From: Nocardia wallacei
GTDB taxonomy: Bacteria > Actinomycetota > Actinomycetes > Mycobacteriales > Mycobacteriaceae
Reading direction: 5' to 3'
NCBI RefSeq assembly: GCF_029869545.1
Contig: NZ_JARWQD010000312.1
Location: 1-64,000 of the forward strand
DNA length: 64,000 nt
Each line of letters begins with the position of its first letter. The first letter of the stretch is position 1. This document shows positions 56,886 to 64,000 of this stretch, one piece after another. The notes beneath the pieces are model-generated. The model did no database searches. It saw nothing but the letters and a program-made list of their open reading frames with translations, and was not told the origin of the DNA. Both the position numbers and the translations under genes were made by a program.

Positions 56886-58097
56886 TCAGAGCTTGCCGCC
56901 ACCTCCCAGCAGCCACGGGTTGAAGGTGCACTGCAGCGGCTGCGACGGGTCGAGCGCGTGCAGCGCGATCGACAGCGCCCGCGGCGAGTACATCATCGTC
57001 AGGTGGTCCGACAGATCCTGCTCACAACCGTCCTGCAGCAGGACGTTGTTCACCGTCGCCCCCGGCCCGGCCTTCAGGAAGGTCAGGTCGTACGGGTTGG
57101 TGACCTCGTCGTAGCGGGTCGCCACGCTGGTGTACTTGATCCCCGGCACGGTGTCACCGTTGGCGTTGAGCTGGTTGATGAAATCCGAACCGATGGTCTG
57201 CTGAATCCCCGAGTGGCCCACGAAGATCTCGATCAGACCCAGGATGTCGATGCCGAAGTTGTTGATCGCCCGGCCCAGCGCGCCGATGCCGTCCAGCGAC
57301 GTTCCGTGATGGGTGGCGCCGTAGGTGATCAGGTTGTTCACCTTGCTGCCGCCGCCCTCGAACTTGGTGTACCAGTTCGACATCGACCCGCCCTGCGAGT
57401 GCGCGATGATGTCGACCTTGTCCGAGCCGGTCGCCGCCAGCACCCGATCCACGAACTCGGCCAGCTGCTTGGCCGAATCCTGGATGTACCCGGTGCCCAT
57501 GGCGCCCGGCAGCACCGAACCCAGGCCGCCGCCCTCGAGCAGGTTCGACCGCCCGTAGTTGAAGGTGAAGGTGCAGTATCCGGCGTCCTTGATCGGCTGG
57601 CCCATGAACGCGAATCCGTTGTAGGCGTTCATCCACGTGCCGTGCACCAGCACCACCGGATGGCGGCCGTCGCCCGGCTTGCAGTTCCAGTCGTTGGTGC
57701 CCGGCGGCGCCGCATCCGGATTCAACAATCCGTAACCGAAGGCCGCCAGCCACGACGACGACGCCGGACCGTAACCCTTGGTGTCGGAGGCGTATCCGCC
57801 CGAGGAGCCCGAGCTGGAACCCGAGCCGCCGTAGCAGTCACCGGACCCGTTACCCGATCCGGCGCCGCTGCCGGACGTGCACGCCGACCCGGAACTGCCG
57901 GCGCTGCCGCTGTCTTCCGCGATCGGATGCGCGGCCGGGTCCTTCAACCCCGCACCGATCAGGTCGGCCAATTGCTGCTCAGTGGGCGCCGGAGCGGGAT
58001 CGGCGTGCACGCCGACCCCCGGCAGCCCGATCGCGAGGATCGCCGCGCCCATCATCACGGCGGCGCGCAGCGGCCTGCGGATGGTCGTTCGTCTCAT
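56886..58097 (-). CDS. Secreted lipase/esterase with Gly/Ser linker
   Basis: A 403-residue exported alpha/beta hydrolase. A signal peptide (RRPLRAAVMMGAAILAIGLPG, cut likely after VHA) is followed by a Pro/Ala segment and a Gly/Ser-rich linker (~60-105). The catalytic domain has oxyanion strand VVLVHGTWMNAYNGF and nucleophile serine in IIAHSQGGSMS. Paired cysteines near the linker (Cys in SACTS and GDCYGG), and later NWNCK and YCTF, suggest disulfides. It is similar to the lipase class 2/LipA-LipB type, probably acting on triacylglycerol or esters outside the cell. The start 58097 follows AAAGG at 7 nt. It ends before a strong terminator. Confidence 0.9.
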   Translation of the reverse strand: MRRTTIRRPLRAAVMMGAAILAIGLPGVGVHADPAPAPTEQQLADLIGAGLKDPAAHPIAEDSGSAGSSGSACTSGSGAGSGNGSGDCYGGSGSSSGSSGGYASDTKGYGPASSSWLAAFGYGLLNPDAAPPGTNDWNCKPGDGRHPVVLVHGTWMNAYNGFAFMGQPIKDAGYCTFTFNYGRSNLLEGGGLGSVLPGAMGTGYIQDSAKQLAEFVDRVLAATGSDKVDIIAHSQGGSMSNWYTKFEGGGSKVNNLITYGATHHGTSLDGIGALGRAINNFGIDILGLIEIFVGHSGIQQTIGSDFINQLNANGDTVPGIKYTSVATRYDEVTNPYDLTFLKAGPGATVNNVLLQDGCEQDLSDHLTMMYSPRALSIALHALDPSQPLQCTFNPWLLGGGGKL

Positions 58098-58422
58098 TCG
58101 ATACCTTTCTGCACAAGGGTGCGATCCGTTCCGGTGGCGGCTAATTCGGCCACCGCACAGGAACTTCGCAGACGCTAAAACCGACCAGCCCGGAATTGCG
58201 TTGGCGCAGCGATAATCCGGAGAAATCACGAAGGTGCAGACCTCGACTGAGGAACTCCCACAGCTGCTTCGGGGACACAAGATCCGGAAATCTCACATGT
58301 TTCGAATGCCGGTGACAGTGCGAGATCACAGCACGATAAATGCGAGCTGGAGGTGGCCGTAATCGCCTCGGCGGGTGCGGCTTTCAGGATATCGGTTGCA
58401 CCGAATATCTCGAGGGCACGCG
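58098..58422. other. Intergenic region without a recognised gene
   Basis: 325 bp upstream of the secreted lipase, mildly less GC-rich than its surroundings. A 62-codon minus-strand frame (58141-58329) has no recognisable similarity or ribosome site. I see no clear operator; the lipase promoter should lie here. Confidence 0.45.
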
Positions 58423-59334
58423 CTAGTTGAGCGGTGCGCGATTGCCCGATGCCGGATCGGTCGCGTAGAAGGCTTGGGCCAGTGGGGAATGCGCGAGGCC
58501 GGAGATGCCCCAGGCGACCAGGGCTCCGGCGGCCGCGATTCCGGCCAGGGCGGCGGGATCGGTGGGGATCGTGACCCGGAAGGCCAGGATGCCGACGATG
58601 TAGCTGGCCACCGGGTTGGTGACGCTCATGGCCGCGATCGCCCAGGGCAGCGGGCCCGCGGCGAAGGCGGCCTGTTCCAGCAGCAGGCCGCTCAGGGTGG
58701 ACAGGGCCAGCAGGTAGCCCGGCCAGTCCGCCGCCGTCGCGGGCACGCCGCGGTGCAGCAGATCCTCGGTGGTGAGCTTCATGAACACCGCGCTCATCGC
58801 GAAACAGATGCCCGCGGCGACGGCGACGAGATTGGCGGCGATGCGCATCGCGCAGCGGGCGCTCGCCGCCGCCAGCAGCACCACGAGCCCGGCGGCCGAC
58901 ACCGTCGCCAGCAGCACCCGTCCCCGCTCCGGCTGTCCCGCCAGCGGCGCCGCGCCCTCGACGCTGAACAGCACCGCGAGCCCAGCGCACACCAGCAGCG
59001 CATAGGCGAGATCCTGCGGCAGCGGCCGACGTCGCTGCCCCGCCGCCTCCAGGGGCACCGCGAACAGCAACTGGGTCGACATCAGCGGCTGCACCGCCGC
59101 AACGGATCCCACCTGCAGCGCCGCGGCCTGCGTGAAGAACCCGGCAAGATTGGTCAGCCACCCCCGCAACCAGGTCCGGCTCCGTAACAGCCGCCGCATC
59201 AACATCGACAACCCGGGCACCCGCGCCGCCTCCGGCCGCTCGGCCACCACCCCCCGGGCCGCCCGCTGCTGCAAAAACCCCGCAGCCGCGAACAGGAACG
59301 CGGCCAGCACCCCCAGCGCCACTACCAAAACCAT
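58423..59334 (-). CDS. DMT family transporter (EamA-like)
   Basis: A 303-residue integral membrane protein with about 9-10 short hydrophobic segments in the drug/metabolite transporter pattern, for example VVALGVLAAFLFAAAGFLQQR at the N terminus and IAAMSVTNPVASYIVGILAF near the C terminus. Such proteins in actinomycetes are often paired with regulators or multidrug genes, but none adjoins here. The substrate is unknown. The start 59334 has GGGGG at 7 nt; an upstream frame is not supported. Read on the minus strand behind the divergent binding protein gene. Confidence 0.83.
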   Translation of the reverse strand: MVLVVALGVLAAFLFAAAGFLQQRAARGVVAERPEAARVPGLSMLMRRLLRSRTWLRGWLTNLAGFFTQAAALQVGSVAAVQPLMSTQLLFAVPLEAAGQRRRPLPQDLAYALLVCAGLAVLFSVEGAAPLAGQPERGRVLLATVSAAGLVVLLAAASARCAMRIAANLVAVAAGICFAMSAVFMKLTTEDLLHRGVPATAADWPGYLLALSTLSGLLLEQAAFAAGPLPWAIAAMSVTNPVASYIVGILAFRVTIPTDPAALAGIAAAGALVAWGISGLAHSPLAQAFYATDPASGNRAPLN

Positions 59335-59374
59335 GCCGGACCCCCAATAGGCGACCTCCCCTGACAGTACCTCC

Positions 59375-59397
59375 CTCCCCGCACCCCGCGCGGGGAG
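59375..59397 (-). terminator. Hairpin after the binding-protein gene
   Basis: An 8-bp perfect stem (CTCCCCGC / GCGGGGAG) with a 7-nt loop, 4 bp after the stop of the minus-strand binding protein. No U-tract, so termination strength is uncertain. Confidence 0.45.
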
Positions 59398-59401
59398 TGG
59401 G

Positions 59402-60409
59402 TCAGAGGTCGTGGGAGTCGAGCCAGGCGCGGGCCAGGTCCGAGGGCGAGGCGTGGTCGTCGCGGAGGCGCCGGATGTAGTCGGTGAGTTCGTCCGTGGT
59501 GAGTTCGCCCGCAACGTAATTCAGTTTCTTGAGCTGGCGGGCGGTGAGGGTTCCCTTGCGGTAGAGAGGGATTACGCTCTGGGCGCGGAAGGCGTAGCCG
59601 GGGTCGGCGATCGGGGTCAGGTCGCCCGCGCCGCCGGGGAGCAGGGCCGCCGGTGCGGTCAACACACCGGCTTGAATCCGGCCTTCCTGCAATGCTTTTC
59701 GAAGTTCGGAGTCGTTCGGGTACACAGTGTGGCGGGTGATGTCGCAGCCGTAGACCGTGCGCAGTGGTTCGAGCACGTCGCGACGCGGGTCGGGGGAACG
59801 GCGCAGTGGGTCCAGCTCGCTGCCGGTGGCGATGCCGACGTTCAGCTCACCGCAGCGTGGCGCCAGCTCCTGCAGGGAATCGGGGTACTGCCCGGACGCC
59901 GCGGCACCGAAGACGAACGCGGGGCGCAGGTCGGTCCCGTCGGCGATATCGGACACCGCCAGCCCCTCGGGCAGGGCACGGCTGACCGCATCGGCGACAT
60001 CGGGCACGGGAGCCGTGCCCGCCGCAGTGCCGTTCCCGGGCAGCTTGCTCCCCGCCGTCCCCGTGGTCTTCGCCGCCGCGAACTTGTCGGGCAGGCGCGC
60101 CTGCGATCCCGAGTCCAGTGCGGTCAGCAGGTCGCCGCTGTCGTCGCCCACCAGCTGCACCGTCCCGGCATCGAGCGCGGCCAGATAGTCGCCGCGCTGC
60201 CCGAGCCCGGTCGCGGTGGTGGTGTGCGCACCCGCGCGGGCCAGCGCACCGGCGTAGATCTCGGCAATCAACTCCGACTGCGCCGAATTCCCCGCGCCGA
60301 CGGTGATCGTCGCTCCCGACTCGCCGTCCGAGCAGGAAACGGCCAGCGTAGCGGCCATGATAGCGACCACGGCACGCACCGCGGTCCGCACCGATGCGGC
60401 CAACTCCAT
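59402..60409 (-). CDS. ABC importer substrate-binding lipoprotein (OpuAC/ProX-like)
   Basis: A 335-residue lipoprotein: signal with lipobox TLAVSC, then a quaternary-amine-type binding protein (ATITVGAGNSAQSELIAEIYAGAL, LDAGTVQLVGDDSGDLL). An insertion rich in Gly/Thr/Ala (~110-135) is unlike the paralogue at 60555. It would bind glycine betaine, choline or carnitine-like solutes outside the membrane. The start is ATG 60409; a good ribosome site is lacking. It is transcribed divergently from the complete importer operon and may provide a second specificity. Confidence 0.82.
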   Translation of the reverse strand: MELAASVRTAVRAVVAIMAATLAVSCSDGESGATITVGAGNSAQSELIAEIYAGALARAGAHTTTATGLGQRGDYLAALDAGTVQLVGDDSGDLLTALDSGSQARLPDKFAAAKTTGTAGSKLPGNGTAAGTAPVPDVADAVSRALPEGLAVSDIADGTDLRPAFVFGAAASGQYPDSLQELAPRCGELNVGIATGSELDPLRRSPDPRRDVLEPLRTVYGCDITRHTVYPNDSELRKALQEGRIQAGVLTAPAALLPGGAGDLTPIADPGYAFRAQSVIPLYRKGTLTARQLKKLNYVAGELTTDELTDYIRRLRDDHASPSDLARAWLDSHDL

Positions 60410-60554
60410 CCGGCGACACCCACTCCCGATAGATAGTAAGAACGACACCCGGCTGACAGTATGGACAGCCAGAAGGTGGCCGTCCCGCAGACGAATCGTA
60501 GTCGGAGCACGCGCCGGCCCACCTGGTAGCACCGGGCCATCGGAAGGACCTGCA

Positions 60555-61550
60555 GTGAAATCCTCGAACTCCCCGGCCGCACGCCGGCGCGGCCTGCGCC
60601 CCGCCTGGACCGCCGCACGCTTCCTCGCCACCGCCGTCGCGCTGGCGGCCGCGATGGCCCTGTCGGCCTGCGGCGGCAACAGCGACCCGCTGTCGAGCGG
60701 CTCCGGCGACTGCGACGGCGACACGAACCAGCTCACCATCGGCTCGGCCAACTTCCCGGAATCCGAGACCGTCGCCAATGTCTACGCGGAAGCGTTGCGC
60801 GCCAACGGTTTCAGCATCGACACCAAGCTCAATATCGGCAGCCGCGAGGCCTACATCCCAGCGCTGCGCCAATGCTCGATCGGCCTGATCCCGGACTACA
60901 CCGGCAATCTGCTGCAGTACCTGGACAAGTCGGCGACCGCCACGTCGGCCGATCAGGTGAACCAGGCCCTGACCGCGGCACTCGGCGACCAGCTCGCCAT
61001 CGGCACCCCGGCCCCCGGCGAGGATTCCGACGCCGTGGTCGTCACCCGCGCCACCGCCGACAAATGGAATCTGCGCTCGATCGGCGACCTGGCTCCGCAT
61101 TCGGCCGAGGTGAGCTTCGGTGCGCCCTCGGAGTTCTCCGAGCGCACCTACGGGCTGCCCGGCCTGAAGACCAACTACGGTCTCGATATCGCCAAGGACA
61201 AGTTCGTCCCGATCGGCGACGGCGGCGGCCCGGCGACCGTGCGCGCGCTGACCTCCGGCCAGGTGACCGCGGCCGACATCTTCACCACCTCCCCGGCCAT
61301 CAAGGAGAACAACCTGGTGGTGCTGGAGGATCCGAAGAACAACTTCGCCGCCCAGAACGTGGTGCCGCTGCTGAATGCGAAGAAGAAGTCGGACAGGGCG
61401 TTGCGGGTGCTCGACGCGGTCTCGGCGAAATTGACTACGGCGGAACTGGTCTCGCTCAACGAGGCCGTCTCCGGCGCCGCCAAGACCGAGCCCGCAGCCG
61501 CAGCCGAGGCGTGGGTGACCGCGCAGGGGCTGGACAAGCCGATCGGTTAG
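60555..61550 (+). CDS. ABC importer substrate-binding lipoprotein (OpuAC/ProX-like)
   Basis: A 331-residue lipoprotein with signal AVALAAAMALSACGG (lipobox LSAC). The mature part is a quaternary ammonium-type binding protein: QLTIGSANFPESETVANVYAEAL, GLIPDYTGNLLQYL and ERTYGLPGLKTNYGLDI. It collects an osmoprotectant or a related solute for the transporter encoded next to it. GTG 60555 has AAGGA 8 nt upstream. It starts an operon continuing with the ATPase and two permeases. The intergenic region shared with the divergent paralogue is 145 bp. Confidence 0.9.
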   Translation: MKSSNSPAARRRGLRPAWTAARFLATAVALAAAMALSACGGNSDPLSSGSGDCDGDTNQLTIGSANFPESETVANVYAEALRANGFSIDTKLNIGSREAYIPALRQCSIGLIPDYTGNLLQYLDKSATATSADQVNQALTAALGDQLAIGTPAPGEDSDAVVVTRATADKWNLRSIGDLAPHSAEVSFGAPSEFSERTYGLPGLKTNYGLDIAKDKFVPIGDGGGPATVRALTSGQVTAADIFTTSPAIKENNLVVLEDPKNNFAAQNVVPLLNAKKKSDRALRVLDAVSAKLTTAELVSLNEAVSGAAKTEPAAAAEAWVTAQGLDKPIG

Positions 61551-61563
61551 GAGACTCACGCCC

Positions 61564-62736
61564 GTGGGTGAGGGAACAGCGGACACCGCCGAGCTCGCGA
61601 TCGAGTTCAGCGGGGTCACCAAGACCTATCCGGATGGCACCACCGCCGTCACCGATCTGGATCTGCGCATCGACTCCGGCTCGTTCACCGTCTTCGTGGG
61701 CCCGTCGGGCTGCGGCAAGACCACGTCGATGCGGATGATCAACCGGATGATCGTGCCCACCTCGGGCACCATCACCGTGTCCGGCCAGGATATTTCGACC
61801 GTCGACCCGGTGCGGTTGCGGCTCGGCATCGGCTACGTGATCCAGAGCGGCGGGCTGCTGCCGCACCGCACCGTGCTCGACAATGTCGCGACCGTCCCCG
61901 TGCTGCGCGGCCGGACCCGCCGCGCCGCGCGCCGGGCAGCGCTCGAGGTGCTGGACCGGGTGGGCCTGGATCGCGGTCTGGCCGGGCGGTATCCGGCACA
62001 GCTGTCGGGCGGGCAGCAGCAGCGCGTGGGCGTCGCGCGGGCGCTGGCCGCGGATCCGCCGATCCTGCTGATGGACGAGCCCTTCAGCGCCGTGGACCCG
62101 GTGGTGCGCGAGGAGCTGCAGGCGGAGATGCAGCGCCTGCAGGCGGAACTGCACAAGACGATCGTGTTCGTCACCCACGACATCGACGAGGCGATCAAGC
62201 TCGGCGACCGGATCGCGGTCTTCGCCCGCGGCGGCGTGCTGCAGCAGTACGACCCGCCGCAGCAACTGCTGGCCCAGCCCGCCACCGACTTCGTGGCGGG
62301 CTTCGCCGGTCGCGACCGCGGCTATCGGGGGCTGTCGTTCCGCAGCGCCGAAGACGTTGTGCTGCACGACATCCGCACCGCCACCACCGAGGAGGTGTCC
62401 GGCCTGCGCCTGGAGCCGGGCGAATGGGTGCTGGTCGTCGACGAGCGGCGGCACCCGCTCGGCTGGGTGGATGTCACGGGCGTCGAGGGGGTGCGCGCCG
62501 GGCACGCGTGGGCCGACAGCATGTCCGCCGGTGGGTCGCTGTTCGTCCCCGGCGGCGACCTGCGCCAGGCCCTGGACGCGGCCATCTCCTCACCGTCGGG
62601 AATCGGTGTGGCCGTAGACAGTTCGGGCGCGGCTCGCGGCGGAGTGCTCGCGACCGAGATCATCGAACTGCTCGCCCGGCAGCGCGAGGGCGAAGACGCC
62701 GCCCGCAACCGGCACTTCTTCGAGTCGGAGGTGTGA
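61564..62736 (+). CDS. ABC importer ATPase (ProV/OpuAA-like)
   Basis: 390 residues. Walker A is GPSGCGKTTS, the signature is QLSGGQQQRVGVARAL, Walker B is PILLMDEPFSAVD and the switch is FVTHDIDEAIKLGD. The C-terminal ~130 residues form two CBS-like regulatory segments (ATTEEVSGLRLEPGEWVLVVDE and DLRQALDAAISSPSGIGVAVD), as in osmoregulated ProV proteins that sense ionic strength. The start is GTG 61564. It lies 13 bp after the binding protein and overlaps the first permease. Confidence 0.93.
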   Translation: MGEGTADTAELAIEFSGVTKTYPDGTTAVTDLDLRIDSGSFTVFVGPSGCGKTTSMRMINRMIVPTSGTITVSGQDISTVDPVRLRLGIGYVIQSGGLLPHRTVLDNVATVPVLRGRTRRAARRAALEVLDRVGLDRGLAGRYPAQLSGGQQQRVGVARALAADPPILLMDEPFSAVDPVVREELQAEMQRLQAELHKTIVFVTHDIDEAIKLGDRIAVFARGGVLQQYDPPQQLLAQPATDFVAGFAGRDRGYRGLSFRSAEDVVLHDIRTATTEEVSGLRLEPGEWVLVVDERRHPLGWVDVTGVEGVRAGHAWADSMSAGGSLFVPGGDLRQALDAAISSPSGIGVAVDSSGAARGGVLATEIIELLARQREGEDAARNRHFFESEV

Positions 62737-63491
62737 CGGCTGTGAAGTATCTCGTCGACAATTTCTCGGAGATCGCCGGATTCACGCGCACGCACCTCTA
62801 CCTGGCACTGGTTCCGCTGCTCATCGGCCTGGTGATCGCGATCCCGGTCGGCACGCTGGTGCGCCGCGTCCCGTGGATTCGCCGCACCACCGTCACCGTG
62901 GCCAGTCTCGCCTACACCATTCCGTCGCTCGCACTGTTCGTGATCATTCCGCCGCTGGTCGGCATCCCCGCCATCGATCCGCTGAATGTCGTTATCGCAC
63001 TGAGCATCTACTCGGTCGCGCTGCTGGTGATCGCGGTGCCGGTGGCGCTGGATTCGGTGTCGGCGGCCGTGCTCGACGCCTCCGACGCCATCGGATACTC
63101 CCGCCTGCGGCGCGCCCTCACCGTCGAATTCCCGTTGGCGATACCGGTTTTCGTGGCCAATCTGCGGGTGGTCGCGGTCACCAACATCTCGATGGTGACC
63201 GTCGGCGCGCTGATCGGTGTGGGCGGGCTCGGCAAGCTGTTCACCCAGGGATATCAGCGCAACTACCCGGACGAGATCGTCGCCGGGATCATCGTCGTGC
63301 TGGTGCTGGCGCTGGTCGTGGACCGGGTGCTGTATCTGATCGGCCGCTGGTGCACGCCGTGGCTGCGGACCGATCGCCCGTCCCTGGCGCGGCGGCTGCG
63401 CACGGCCGTCGACCCGGCACAACGCGTGGCTCCCTCGGCGAGCGGCGGCGCATCGGAGGGCACCGACACATCGAAAGGCGTTGGCGCATGA
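62733..63491 (+). CDS. ABC importer permease 1 (ProW/OpuAB-like)
   Basis: A 252-residue inner-membrane permease with about 5-6 segments and the conserved coupling loop around DASDAIGYSRLRRALTVEFPL. The C-terminal ~45 residues are a hydrophilic tail rich in Arg/Ser/Gly. GTG 62733 overlaps the ATPase stop by 4 bp (GTG 62742 is an alternative). It is one of the two permeases of the quaternary-amine importer, as in OpuC-type systems with two different permeases. Confidence 0.92.
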   Translation: MTAVKYLVDNFSEIAGFTRTHLYLALVPLLIGLVIAIPVGTLVRRVPWIRRTTVTVASLAYTIPSLALFVIIPPLVGIPAIDPLNVVIALSIYSVALLVIAVPVALDSVSAAVLDASDAIGYSRLRRALTVEFPLAIPVFVANLRVVAVTNISMVTVGALIGVGGLGKLFTQGYQRNYPDEIVAGIIVVLVLALVVDRVLYLIGRWCTPWLRTDRPSLARRLRTAVDPAQRVAPSASGGASEGTDTSKGVGA

Positions 63492-64000
63492 ATCTTTTCA
63501 TCGACGCCTGGCACTATCTCACCGATTCTGCGAACTGGGGAGGCAGCTCCGGCATCGACCATCGGCTGCTGGAACATCTGTGGTACAGCTTCCTGGCCGT
63601 CGCGCTGTCGGCGGTGATCGCGATCCCGATCGGCCTGCTGGTCGGCCACACCCGCCGCGGCGCCGCCCTGATCGTCGGATTCGCCAACGCCATGCGCGCC
63701 CTGCCCACCCTGGGCCTGCTGACCTTCGTGGTGCTGCTGCTCGGGCTCGGCCTGATTCCGCCGCTGCTGGCGCTGATCACCGTCGGCATTCCGCCGCTGC
63801 TGGCCGGGGCCTACGCCGGAATCGCCAACGTGCACCCGGATGTGGTCGATGCCTCCCGGGCGATGGGCATGACCGAGGGCCAGGTGCTGTTCCGCGTGGA
63901 GGTCCCCAACGCGCTGCCGGTCCTGCTGACCGGCCTGCGCTCGGCCACCCTGCAGGTCGTCGCGACCGCCACCATCGCCGCCTACGTCAACCTCGGCGGT
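63488..64000 (+). CDS. ABC importer permease 2 (partial, cut by window end)
   Basis: The first 171 residues of a second permease; the gene continues past the right edge. At least four hydrophobic segments are seen (for example HLWYSFLAVALSAVIAIPIGL and ALPTLGLLTFVVLLLGLGLI). The coupling loop is VVDASRAMGMTEGQVLFRVEVP, with the EAA-like glycine. ATG 63488 overlaps the stop of permease 1 by 4 bp. It would form the heterodimeric channel with that protein. Confidence 0.93.
   Translation, partial: MNLFIDAWHYLTDSANWGGSSGIDHRLLEHLWYSFLAVALSAVIAIPIGLLVGHTRRGAALIVGFANAMRALPTLGLLTFVVLLLGLGLIPPLLALITVGIPPLLAGAYAGIANVHPDVVDASRAMGMTEGQVLFRVEVPNALPVLLTGLRSATLQVVATATIAAYVNLGG

Noticed and set aside
58141..58329. 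A 62-codon minus-strand frame upstream of the secreted lipase
   Set aside because: No ribosome site, no similarity and amino acid composition unlike other small proteins here.
1..64000. CRISPR arrays, tRNA or rRNA genes, transposases, phage or integron features
   Set aside because: I looked for regularly spaced repeats, cloverleaf sequences and mobile-element genes and saw none; only the short palindromic repeat family was found.

Overview
The window looks like a chromosomal piece of a nocardioform actinomycete, most probably Nocardia or a close relative. The evidence is very high G+C, frequent GTG and TTG starts, a mycobacterial-type multifunctional 2-oxoglutarate enzyme (Kgd), an EspG/PPE-type secretion locus, a wax-ester/diacylglycerol acyltransferase, a BVMO-SDR-esterase cluster resembling the mycobacterial mymA locus, and many TetR regulators. 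I read 53 protein genes and saw no rRNA, tRNA, CRISPR array, transposase or phage gene. The first ~220 bases look like poor contig-edge sequence. The last gene runs off the right edge.

Layout. 0.2-5.5 kb: nitrilase-fold hydrolase, phosphoribosyltransferase, gamma carbonic anhydrase-like protein, a three-gene orphan type VII secretion block (small helical partner, PPE-like substrate, EspG chaperone) and a serine hydrolase. 5.7-9.2 kb: a 1184-residue relative of the RecB-nuclease/helicase fusions in which most catalytic residues I could align are replaced. 9.3-16.7 kb: PLP fold-III enzyme, TetR-like regulator, PtpB-like phosphatase, a truncated adenylate-forming protein, crotonase, Xi-class GST, and an AraC regulator coupled to a VOC protein. 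16.8-23.2 kb: an EcsC-like protein overlapping a degenerate ABC ATPase and its permease, then a 1283-residue fused ABC exporter whose linker holds an inverted repeat read in frame. 23.4-27.9 kb: Kgd with a small ABC-type ATPase directly behind it. 28.0-37.5 kb: PadR-MFS pair, membrane molybdopterin oxidoreductase, oxidoreductase/TetR divergent pair, PepA-like protease, and TetR followed by the first gene of an ABC exporter pair. 37.5-46.4 kb: the second ABC gene, a PAP2 protein, a dihydroxyacetone kinase operon (dhaK-dhaL-dhaM, with DhaM carrying HPr and enzyme I domains) led by a CGNR regulator, a divergent alpha/beta hydrolase and a VOC protein.

46.5-58.1 kb is dominated by lipid metabolism: a FadD15-like acyl-CoA synthetase; a BVMO-SDR-esterase operon with a divergent TetR and a clear operator; then, all on the minus strand, a PAP2 + WS/DGAT fusion, a lipoprotein and an MFS exporter, preceded by a secreted lipase that ends in a terminator. 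The fusion could catalyse two successive steps of triacylglycerol synthesis. With its neighbours it may form a neutral-lipid synthesis, export and hydrolysis cluster (inference). 58.4-64 kb: a DMT transporter and a quaternary-amine type ABC importer (binding protein, ATPase, two permeases) with a second, divergent binding protein.

The observations I would follow first are the apparent pseudoenzyme at 5694-9248, the inverted-repeat insertion in the exporter linker with a matching palindrome between dhaL and dhaM, and the PAP2/DGAT-lipoprotein-MFS cluster.
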